The notes beneath the pieces are model-generated. The model was not told where the DNA came from and ran no database searches. It saw nothing but the letters and a program-made list of their open reading frames with translations. Positions 11,374-18,517 of a stretch of DNA of 25,921 bases are shown piece by piece; the first letter of the stretch is position 1, and each line of letters begins with the position of its first letter. The position numbers were made by a program, and so were the translations under genes. Source of the DNA: Spirogloea muscicola (lineage: Eukaryota; Streptophyta; Zygnematophyceae; Spirogloeales; Spirogloeaceae); assembly GCA_009602725.1 (NCBI GenBank), contig WELB01000168.1, forward strand, positions 32,569-58,489. The letters run 5' to 3'.

Positions 11374-11940
11374 AAGTGCTCGCCCATTGAGAATAGGGTC
11401 TGGAACAACCAGCCCGAAAAAGAATGAACAGAGTACGAGAAGGGGGCCATGGGAAGAAAAGGAAAGAAGCGCTAAGTAACAGAAACAAAGCTGCTACGAG
11501 ACACTCAGTAACCCCTGCTAAGCAGCCGCAGATCAGAGATGCTGGGCTCCTGGAAGTGGGTCCCCTGGCCAGAGCCAGAGGCAGCAGCGAGGGCTCTGCC
11601 GGCACGAAGGTGCAGCGCCCGGGCCTTGGACCTCTGCAGCGAGACGGCCAGGCGCATTCGATACACTTGCGCCAGCGACCCGGCTGCAGGGAAGTCAACC
11701 GGCTCCCCATGGAAGCGCCGGGCGATGGTGTGGCGGGCGAGCTGGGTGAGCAGCTCGAGCCACCGAGCGCCCAGCGCCCCATGTGTGTCGATGGCCAACG
11801 GGAAGAATTCGTCTTCCCGCGGATGATCCGCGTACTTCAGCTCTTTGGCCCGAGCAGCGCAGGCGACCGCATACCCGGATCCGCATACTGCGGATCTACC
11901 TTTTGGAGTCGGGCGCGCTATCCGACGCTGATCAAGAAGA
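11370..11940 (-). mobile_element. 5'-truncated retroelement 3' end, copy A (endonuclease domain C-terminus plus tail hairpin)
   Basis: On the minus strand a frame ending at 11505 reads KYADHPREDEFFPLAIDTHG, then LARHTIARRF, AGSLAQVYRMRLAVSLQRS, LRAGRALAAAS and the terminal SDLRLLSRGY followed by a stop. This is the C-terminal part of the protein seen in other copies. The 3' tail has a hairpin at 11396-11415 (GGGCTGG, loop TTGTT, CCAGACCC, one mismatch) and ends at the CT tract. The 5' truncation falls near 11935, where the tail of copy B begins. No reverse transcriptase domain is present. Confidence 0.75.
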
Positions 11941-12060
11941 AAGTGCTCGCCCATTGAGAATAGGGGCTGGAACAACCAGCCCAGCTGATCACTGTGCAGC
12001 GCAGCTGCCACAACCCCCTGGCTCGGCCGTTCACGTGTGAATGCGCTCCGTCTCCGCAAC
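11938..12060 (-). mobile_element. Retroelement tail fragment, copy B
   Basis: Only the 3' tail is recognisable: a perfect 7-bp hairpin at 11965-11983 (GGGCTGG, 5-nt loop, CCAGCCC), then CTATTCTCAATGGGCGAGCA and CTTTCT on the minus strand. It abuts the truncated 5' end of copy A, so A and B lie head-to-tail. The 5' limit of B is not clear. Confidence 0.65.
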
Positions 12061-12615
12061 CCCCCCAGGGCCCATGTTAAGATAAGTGAATCTTTCCGTG
12101 CCTAATAGCCCTTGCTACTGTCTAACGGTCCCAACGTAGGGCCGGGTTCCGCCGGAGCGGTTGGCCGCGCCGAGGGGTACGCGTCGCGCGTTGTATGGAA
12201 CGACCGTCCGTTACACAGGTGCGGGCCCGGTCATCAACGCACGCCACGAAGGCGCCACATCGGACGCTGAGCAGGACTCCTTTTGGGGGCGTTAAAGGAA
12301 GAAAACGCGCGCGTTTGCCACGTGGCGGCCGGAATCCGCACCACCTCCGGAGGTGGTCTGGATTCCGACCAACTCCCGTCTGGATTCCGACCAACCCCCC
12401 CCCCGGCCCGGCCGGCCCGAAAAGGGACAGCTGGCACCAACCCTCCAAATACACGAGAACTCAGATACGAATCCGCACGTGCAGGCGGCTTCGGCCTCTG
12501 TGGCAACGACACCCCCTTGACCCGGCAGTCAAAACGGTTATGGCCGACCGCCCCAGAGTAATCCGGCCCTTAGGATGGTTGCGCTTGTCGCTTCTGGAGA
12601 CGGCTTGCCCAGGCC
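12061..12615. other. GC-rich unassigned spacer with a 36-bp near-palindrome and a 22-bp tandem repeat
   Basis: No gene was recognised. 12331-12366 is an inverted repeat: 18-nt arms meeting at CCTCCGGAGG, with only a two-base mismatch inside. It runs into a 22-bp direct repeat (unit starts 12357 and 12379, core TCTGGATTCCGACCAAC). Open frames here are compositional. It could be the remnant of another small element. Confidence 0.6.
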
Positions 12616-12713
12616 ACCTAGAGTCTGGCTGCCTCTGGCCCCCTTCTCGTACTCTGTTCATTCTTTTTCGGGCTGGTTGTTCCAGCCCCTATTCTCAATG
12701 GGCGAGCACTTTC
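12616..12713 (+). mobile_element. Retroelement tail fragment, copy C
   Basis: The tail begins CTCTGGCCCCCTTCTCGTAC and has a perfect hairpin at 12670-12688 (GGGCTGG, TTGTT, CCAGCCC). It ends in GGGCGAGCACTTTCT. It is almost identical to the tail of copy A in the opposite orientation, so 11370-11455 and 12630-12713 form a long inverted repeat. Confidence 0.75.
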
Positions 12714-12912
12714 TCTGGCTCTGGCCAGGGGACCCACTTCCAGGAGCCTAGCATCTCTGATCTGCGGTTGCTTAGCAGGGGTTGCTGATTGATACGTAGC
12801 TGCTTTGTTTCCCTGTGTGCTTATTTCTCTTAGCGCTTCCCCTGGCCCCCTTCTCGTACTCCGTTCATTCCTTTCTGGGCTGGCTTTTCCAGCCCCTATC
12901 CTCAATAGGCGG
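12714..12912 (+). mobile_element. 5'-truncated retroelement 3' end, copy D
   Basis: It begins immediately after the terminal CTTTCT of copy C and encodes only the last residues of the element protein (HFQEPSISDLRLLSRGC). Its tail has a perfect hairpin at 12877-12895 (GGGCTGG, CTTTT, CCAGCCC) followed by CTATCCTCAATAGGCGGA. It is in the same orientation as C and directly joined to it. Confidence 0.78.
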
Positions 12913-13385
12913 ACCACCCGGTGGGCGACGAGTTCGTTCCACTGGCAGTGGACGTCCACGGAGCCTTTGGCTCCAAGTGGCTTGACTTGCTCCACCGCCT
13001 GGCACGGCGTGCAGCGGCCCGCCGCCTCGGGCAGCAGGGCGAGCAGCCCGGCTTCAACGTAGCCGGGTCCCTCGCTCAGGTGTTCCGTATGCGTTTGGCC
13101 GTCTCGATGCAGCGGTCCCTCGCCTTCGCGGTTCACTTGCGCGCAGGCCGAGCTTTGGCGGCGGCCTCCGGCTTCCGTCAGGGCGACGTCTTTCCACCAG
13201 CTAGCTACTCGGATCTGCATCTCCTGTCTAGAGGCTACTGAGCGTTCCCTGGCTGATGTCTTAGTCCTAGTCGTTCGCACTCAAGCTCCCTCAGACCTTG
13301 TCCATTCTTTTGGGCTGGCCTTTCCCAGCCACCAGTCAATCTGGCCGCGCTTTCTCTTCAAATGGGCGAAGCACTTTCTTCTAGA
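12913..13385 (+). mobile_element. 5'-truncated retroelement 3' end, copy E
   Basis: An open frame from about 12921 to 13241 reads DEFVPLAVDVHGAFGSKWLD, LARRAAARRL, AGSLAQVFRMRLAVSMQRSL, LRAGRALAAAS and SDLHLLSRGY before a stop. It parallels copy A residue for residue with substitutions. The tail hairpin is at 13313-13330 (GGCTGG/CCAGCC) and the end is near GGGCGAAGCACTTTCTTCT. The 5' junction coincides with the end of copy D. Confidence 0.78.
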
Positions 13386-13436
13386 GTCGCCACGTTTGAA
13401 GCCTAGTCAGCAGACACGTACCAAAATTCAAGTGGG

Positions 13437-13662
13437 CAGGGTCATAATCACGGACACCTTTCGGCCGGGGACCCGCTTCTAGGAGCCCAGCTTCTCTGAC
13501 TTGAGGCTGCTTAGCAGGGGTTACTGAATGCTTCGTAGCAGCGTAGTGTCTGGTTTCTGTGCTTGTTTTTCTTAGCGCTTCCCCTGGCCCCGTTTCGTAC
13601 TTTGTTCATTCTTTCTTTGGGCTGGCTTTTCCAGCCCCGATCCACAATAGGCGAGCCCTTGC
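13437..13662 (+). mobile_element. 5'-truncated retroelement 3' end, copy F
   Basis: It contains the last coding stretch (SDLRLLSRGY-like at about 13497-13527) and a perfect tail hairpin at 13619-13637 (GGGCTGG, CTTTT, CCAGCCC), then CACAATAGGCGAGCCCTTGC. Same orientation as C, D and E. Confidence 0.75.
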
Positions 13663-14630
13663 TTCTTTCGGCCGGCCCACCCGGCCCTCTTGGGCCCCCG
13701 GCGGGTTGACCGCCGGGACCAACTGGGCTCCGTGCTGTTGTTCATTTTCTCTATTCATTCTCCTCCGCCCTGTCTGCTCGGCTTGCTGCAGTGTGAGTGT
13801 CAGGAGCGGTCAACGGACCCGGGCGGAGCTGGCGGCGCATATCCTCCGCTGCGCCACTGAAGGCGAACATACAGCTGCTCACGACCTCCTCCGGGATGCA
13901 ATGTTCGGCATCTTCCAGGAGGCCGGATACACGGTTGCGGTGGAGAACACTTCCGTTATGCCAATCCTCCAGAGGGCCGACGGACTCCACACGCGCTGTG
14001 TCGACCTGGTGGCGTCCACGTCGGGCAGCGGCGCGCGCATCATTGCTGATGTGGTCACCACTGATGTGTTCGACCGCTCCAACCCGGTGCTCTCTACCTC
14101 GCGGGCTGGCCATGCTGTGGCGAAGGCCGCTCGCAGCGAGGCGGCCAAACACGCCGACCAGCCGACCCGGCTGCAGATGACTTCGTCCCCCTGGCTGTGG
14201 AACGTGCACGGGGCTCTCGGGTCCTAGTGGCTCGACCTGCTGGCCAGGCTTGCGCGGCGCGTTGTGTTCCGGAGATGCGGTGAGCCGGCTGACTTCAACG
14301 CCGCTGGCTCGTGGGCCAAGTCTCTCAGATGAAGTTGTCGGTCTCCCTTCAGCGGTCCATGGCCCAAGCCTTGCATCTGTGTGCTGGCCGTGCTCGCTGC
14401 GGCCTCCAGCTTTCGTCAGGGGGATATTTTTCCGGCAGCTAGTCTGTCGGATTTGAGGCTCCTCACTCGTCACTACTGAGTGGTCCGTCCTCCCCCCGTT
14501 CTGACATAGCTTCTTTAGGCCCCTTCGTAGCTGCTCAGCGTTTTTGGGCCCCTTCGAACCTTTGTCCATTCTTTTTGGGCTGGCTTTCACAGCCCTTGCC
14601 CCCATTGAGAGTGCCACATCTTCTTATCAA
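13663..14630 (+). mobile_element. Longer truncated retroelement, copy G, with restriction-like endonuclease domain (pseudogenised)
   Basis: This is one of the two longest fragments. From about 13800 it reads AAHILRCATEGEHTAAHDLL, then RDAM, AGYTVAVENTSVMP, CVDLVAST, ARIIADVVTTD, KHADQPTRLQ and WNVHGALGS. A TAG at about 14225 and a frame change then interrupt it; the remaining sequence still encodes GEPADFNAAGSWAKS and SDLRLLTRHY in shifted frames. The His-x3-Cys-x7-His start followed by RD, DLV and ADVV resembles the PD-(D/E)XK endonuclease of R2/CRE-type LINEs. The tail hairpin is at 14577-14595 (GGGCTG/CAGCCC). Defective. Confidence 0.75.
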
Positions 14631-14639
14631 TGAAGAGGG

Positions 14640-15600
14640 CTCAGTGGGCAGAAGCTTACTCACAGTGTAAGGAATGAGGATCGTCAAGCCCAAGGACGAG
14701 GCGTCGATGTGTCACAAAGCAGAGGTCGGAGCCAAAGTACTCAACGGGTCAAACAAAGCAACAAGCCAACCGGAAATTGTCAAGAGTTCAGCAGAGAAGG
14801 GGGCCAGGAATTTCGTGTAAAAGAAACAAATGTAGGCCAAATGGCCAAGTACAAAGGCAAGCACATCTATAGATCTACATAATCCACAGCAGATTGACCC
14901 GCTCAATAACCACGGGTCAAAACATAAAGGTCATAACCGATGCATGAATACTAGATGCCAGAAACGGAGCCCTTCTGCCACCAACTAGAGCTCGCCCAGC
15001 TTTCTGGTGCAAGGCACTAGCCTGAGCACGCTGCAAAATAAGCCGAAGCTCGTCGTCGCAAGAGCGACAAATTTGCAGCTGGCAAGCCCATCTCAGCCGG
15101 AAACACATCTGCACGTCGAGTGTAGCCTAGATTGGCAATGTTTTGAAGCAGAGGGTGGAAACGAGGACCCAGACAGCCATAGATGTCGATTGCCGTTGGC
15201 AGGAGCTGATCGCATTGGGGGTAATCGGAGTAGTGCCGCACTTTTCTTTGTTCTGCACCGCCCGCTGCATGCCCAGCGATGTGTGTCGATGCTGGGCCCT
15301 TATATGCCTCCGCAACAACAACGTCGACCAGGGCCCGTGGTCCTCCACCAGGTTGCACGGCCACAATGTCAAGTGTGCGGGGATGATGACGTCCCTGAGT
15401 GTCCGTGGTGATAGGCATAATATTGTTGACTTCCACGACCGCTCGGTAGCCGGCGTCGCGCATCAAGTCCGCCAGGGCATCGCGAAGGAGGTTGTGTGTG
15501 GCCACCACTTCTGGTCCAGTGGGGCATCTCAGCATGTGAGTGGCAAAAGGCGCGCGGGGCGCATCAATTGAAAGGGAGGCCAATGCAAGCTATTAAATTG
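14640..15600 (-). mobile_element. Truncated retroelement, copy N, with restriction-like endonuclease domain (minus strand)
   Basis: A minus-strand frame from 15583 to 15017 reads THMLRCPTGPEVVATHNLLR, DALADLMRDAGYRAVVEVNN, RTLDIVAVQPGG, ALVDVVVAEAYKG, VRHYSDYPQCDQLLPTAIDI and YGCLGPRFHPLL. It then shifts frame into LQRAQASALHQKAGRALVGG, and a sequence coding for DLYVLTRGY lies near 14925-14945. It is clearly homologous to copy G but well diverged, so at least two subfamilies are present. The tail towards 14640 lacks an obvious GGGCTGG hairpin. Pseudogenised. Confidence 0.72.
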
Positions 15601-15787
15601 TTCAGGCAAACGAGGAAGAAGAAGCAGAACGTCCGGGGGGGCCAACATAGCGTGCTTCTTTCCTCAAGTGCCCATTGGTGCTCGCCCATAGAGGAAGAGT
15701 ATCTGCTCATGATGACATTCTACTACTGACTGCAATTGATCAATCACAGGTTGTTGATTGGCCATCTGCAATAGCCACTTGCTTAGC

Positions 15788-16262
15788 TGAGAAAGTTGCG
15801 GCTGTTCAATGAGGATATGCTTCCACTGGGTTTGCTGGCAGAATATTTGTCGTTCTTGTGCCGTCGGTTTTCAGCCTATTTGCAGCGAGCTCAGGCTCAT
15901 GCTTTGAGTCAGGTAGCTGGACGAGTTTTAGTTGGTGGCAGAAGGGCTTGGAATCTGCCGTCCGAAGTCAACAGTAACGGCCTTTACTTGCTGACCACGC
16001 TTATCGAACCAATTGGCTAAGCAGCCTATTACGTACACTAGTGAATGTGCTTGTCCTGTACTTGACCCACCCAGGCCCTCCATCACTCAATAGACGTCAT
16101 TCCCCCGTCCAGCCGGTACTCATAATAGTAAGATAAGTAGCACTCTTCTTCCAACGTGCATGCGCTATCTGTCTATTCTGGCTCTTCTGGACTTTGTCAT
16201 ATTTTTGTGGCTTGGCCCTTTGCAGCCCTCACCCCTTCGGAAGAGCTACGTATCTTCCATCG
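15788..16262 (+). mobile_element. 5'-truncated retroelement 3' end, copy O
   Basis: From 15823 the frame reads LPLGLLAEYLSFLCRRFSAY, LQRAQAHALSQVAGRVLVGG, then GLYLLTTL, matching the C-terminus of copy N. The tail at about 16190-16262 has a weak hairpin (GGCTTGGCCCTTTGCAGCC) and ends TTCGGAAGAGCTACGTATCT, a tail type different from copies A-G. Confidence 0.65.
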
Positions 16263-16276
16263 GGAGATACGTAGCT
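16244..16276. repeat. Perfect 12-bp inverted repeat at a tail-to-tail junction
   Basis: AGCTACGTATCT (16244-16255), a 9-nt loop and AGATACGTAGCT (16265-16276). It lies exactly where the plus-strand tail of copy O meets the minus-strand tail of copy Q, and is explained by two similar tail ends facing each other. Confidence 0.85.
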
Positions 16277-16440
16277 ACGTATCTTCCTCAGAAGTACGGC
16301 AATGGCTGGAAGAGGCCAGCCAAAGGAGTGAACAAGGTCTGGAAGGGCCGGAAGGCGACAATGCTGAGACCAATCTCCGTGGCTTCTGCAAGTTGACGGT
16401 CTATGACCGCTAGTGAGCAACTGCATATCCGCATAATTAG
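16263..16440 (-). mobile_element. Retroelement 3' end, copy Q (minus)
   Basis: On the minus strand the terminal coding residues (LPSNYADMQLLTSGH) are followed by a tail with a perfect 6-bp hairpin at 16304-16321 (GGCTGG, 6-nt loop, CCAGCC) and an end near TACGTAGCTACGTATCT. It points tail-to-tail at copy O. Confidence 0.65.
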
Positions 16441-16645
16441 ATGGCAGGAAAGCGTCGTCAGAATGGGCGAGGAAAGCCCACGGATCGTCAAGGTGAATGG
16501 AGTGTGTATTGAATGGTGAAGGGCTTGAGTGGCCAATTACAAAGGCAAGCACATTGACGGATTTAAATTCGCTGCTGCTTAGCTGACCCGCTCAGTAATC
16601 ACGAGCCAGCACATAGAGGTCACTAACTCTTGCCTGAATCCCGGG
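16441..16645 (-). mobile_element. Retroelement 3' end, copy P (minus), upstream of copy Q
   Basis: On the minus strand, about 16595-16640 encodes VSDLYVLARDY followed by TGA and GCGGGTCA. A tail containing GTGCTTGCCTTTGTAATTGG follows, ending near CTCGCCCATTCTGAC where copy Q begins. The tail segment matches 14840-14870 of copy N. P and Q are head-to-tail. Confidence 0.6.
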
Positions 16646-17040
16646 GTGCGTTACATCCCTTGACGTGGGCTTCTCTTTGAGCGGCGGGGGCGGCAGGATG
16701 TGCACCAACTCCATTCGTAGCCAGAGGCCATGTTTCCTGTACCGAAGCTGGAGGTACCGCGCTCGCGATTCCCTTCACACCAATGGATGACGTGCCCTCA
16801 TGTCGACGTGTGCAGCCACCTCCATATTCAAGGAGCAATGAGCCAAGACCGATGATTGCACCAGAGCCTTCCTGGCGGGACAGAGCAGGAGTGCAAGAAA
16901 TTGTCACGGTACTACCCGTCAGTGGCTGTCCCGTCGATCTGCTTTAATCAGCTGACCTGTGTTACCACACGGATATCGCATTCTTGGTCACACCTTTCTG
17001 AGGTGATTCAGAAACTCCACTAAAACGGAGACAAATTTCG
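16646..17040. other. Unassigned sequence inside the retroelement region
   Basis: No recognisable gene. A 94-codon minus-strand frame (16623-16907) has no family resemblance I can see and is probably fortuitous. It may be an older, unrecognisable part of the element array. Confidence 0.4.
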
Positions 17041-18120
17041 TTGTTTTGTAACGTCTGGCCCTTTCAGAACTCGTTTTATTGGGCTGGCCTCTCATAGCCA
17101 TTCCCTTAAATTTTGCGCTGGTCCATTTTGCTATCACTGAAATCGGGGATGGGGGAGCAATCCTAGATCAAGATCGAGGCAGAGAGAAGGCGCGCCGTGC
17201 GCACGGTATGAGAGGGAGGCCAATACAATATAATACATTATTTAGGCAAAATCTAGTGCATGAAAGAAGGTTACATAGTACTTAGCCCTATGCTACGGTG
17301 GCCGAGGTAACAATATTACGCTAGTACCCACGGGTGAGTACATACAAACTCGACACAAGCTAATTTGGGGAGCCGGTGTTCACCACGGAAGCAGGTGGCC
17401 TGACTCAGAGCGCGTCCAGCACGCTGATGGATAGCCAAAGCTTGTGAGAGCTGCAAGCTAAGCGAAGCCGCATTTTGTAACAGGCAACTAATGCCTGCGG
17501 AATGCTAGAGTGCCCAAGCTGCCCCTCGACTTTGTCGACGCGCGCCAACCAGTAGGGCCATGTGCTGGATGAGGGAGGACCACATACGTCCTCTCTCGGA
17601 CCTTGCTGAGTCATTTTGGGCTGGCCTTCCTTTTTCTGGCCCCATTGCCATCTGGTATTCAGGCATCGATTAGCGACCTTCATGTGTTGACCCGTAGCTA
17701 CTGAGCGGGTCAACTTGCAGAGCATAATGTACATCTTCGGTGTGAGCTTGCCTTTGTACATCAAAGACTCGGACCTTGTCGTAGCTGTCCGCGCTGGCTT
17801 TCACAGGCTTCGCCCTCTGTGGAAGAGCTAACTTCCACAGTGCTCCATGTGTCTTTCCCCTTGAAGAAGGAAGCTCTTACTTGACCTCGTCATCCTTCTT
17901 AGGCTGGCCTTTCACAGCCGCTGCCCGCCTTTGGAAGAGCTTCAACTTTTTCACAGCTCATGCCACTAATGGAAGTGCTTTTCCTCTCTAGACCCAGCAC
18001 AATCACAGCTAAGGCCACTATGTTGGGGCTTCCCCCTTGACTTTGTCCAATACCTACGGGCTGGCCTTTCACAGGCCACCACATGCTTTTGAGTTCCTTC
18101 GGAGATTCTCACATCTATCT
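17041..18120 (+). mobile_element. Cluster of degenerate retroelement tails (copies H-L)
   Basis: Five plus-strand tails centre near 17091 (GGGCTGGCCTCTCATAGCC), 17620 (GGGCTGGCCTTCCTTTTTCT), 17790 (GCTGGCTTTCACAGGC), 17902 (GGCTGGCCTTTCACAGCC) and 18050 (GGGCTGGCCTTTCACAGGCC). Most are preceded by an ACTTTGTCC or ACCTTG phrase and several are followed by GGAAGAGCT. One, near 17665-17715, retains coding for a terminal SDLHVLTRSY. A minus-strand fragment at about 17185-17255 matches 15545-15615 (GAGGCCAATRCAA and TAGGCAAA), the segment just 5' of the endonuclease part of copy N. Confidence 0.6.
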
Positions 18121-18517
18121 CACAGCCCCTTCGCGGAGCTACTTCCTCTGCGTCCCTCCTCTTGTCATGAGCTTGTTGTGCTGCCACGTGCCTGGTCACC
18201 TCAACATGGGCTCACTCTGCTTTGAGCGACAAGGGGGGGGCTTCACTTGTGTACTGCCGAGCGTGGGAACAGCTGCCACGCTTCATGCACTGCATCTGCC
18301 TGCACATCACATCGCAATACTGACTGCCTGATTTGACTGCAGGTATGTCTCACGCCCGACTGAATGGAAGGCAAGCACTACTGTGCACACCTCGTGGGAG
18401 CAAAGGCAAGGTGTTTCTTTGCAGTGGCATCTTAGGACTTTACCAGCTGCATCGACAGTGCTTGCAGTGACCAGGCACAGTGCCTGCTCCTGCTCGTTGC
18501 TCTGAAACTTCGGCCCT
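18121..18517. other. Spacer 3' of CDC73
   Basis: No gene recognised. It should contain the 3' UTR of CDC73 on the minus strand; the rest grades into the degraded retroelement region. The open frames here have no family motif. Confidence 0.5.

Noticed and set aside
12670-14595. Hairpins as integron attC sites, CRISPR repeats or bacterial terminators
   Set aside because: The host is eukaryotic, the repeats are irregularly spaced, no integrase or cas gene is present, and each hairpin lies at a fixed place after the element stop codon.
12616-14630. Helitron 3' ends (hairpin near terminus)
   Set aside because: No CTRR end or flanking A/T insertion signature was seen, and the associated coding pieces are endonuclease-like rather than Rep/helicase.
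16623-16907. 94-codon minus-strand frame as a gene
   Set aside because: No recognisable motif, splice context or homology; probably chance.
11370-18120. Direct assignment to the Zepp LINE family
   Set aside because: The nesting resembles Zepp, but Zepp belongs to the L1 group and I see no reverse transcriptase here to place the element. The visible endonuclease-like domain argues against it.
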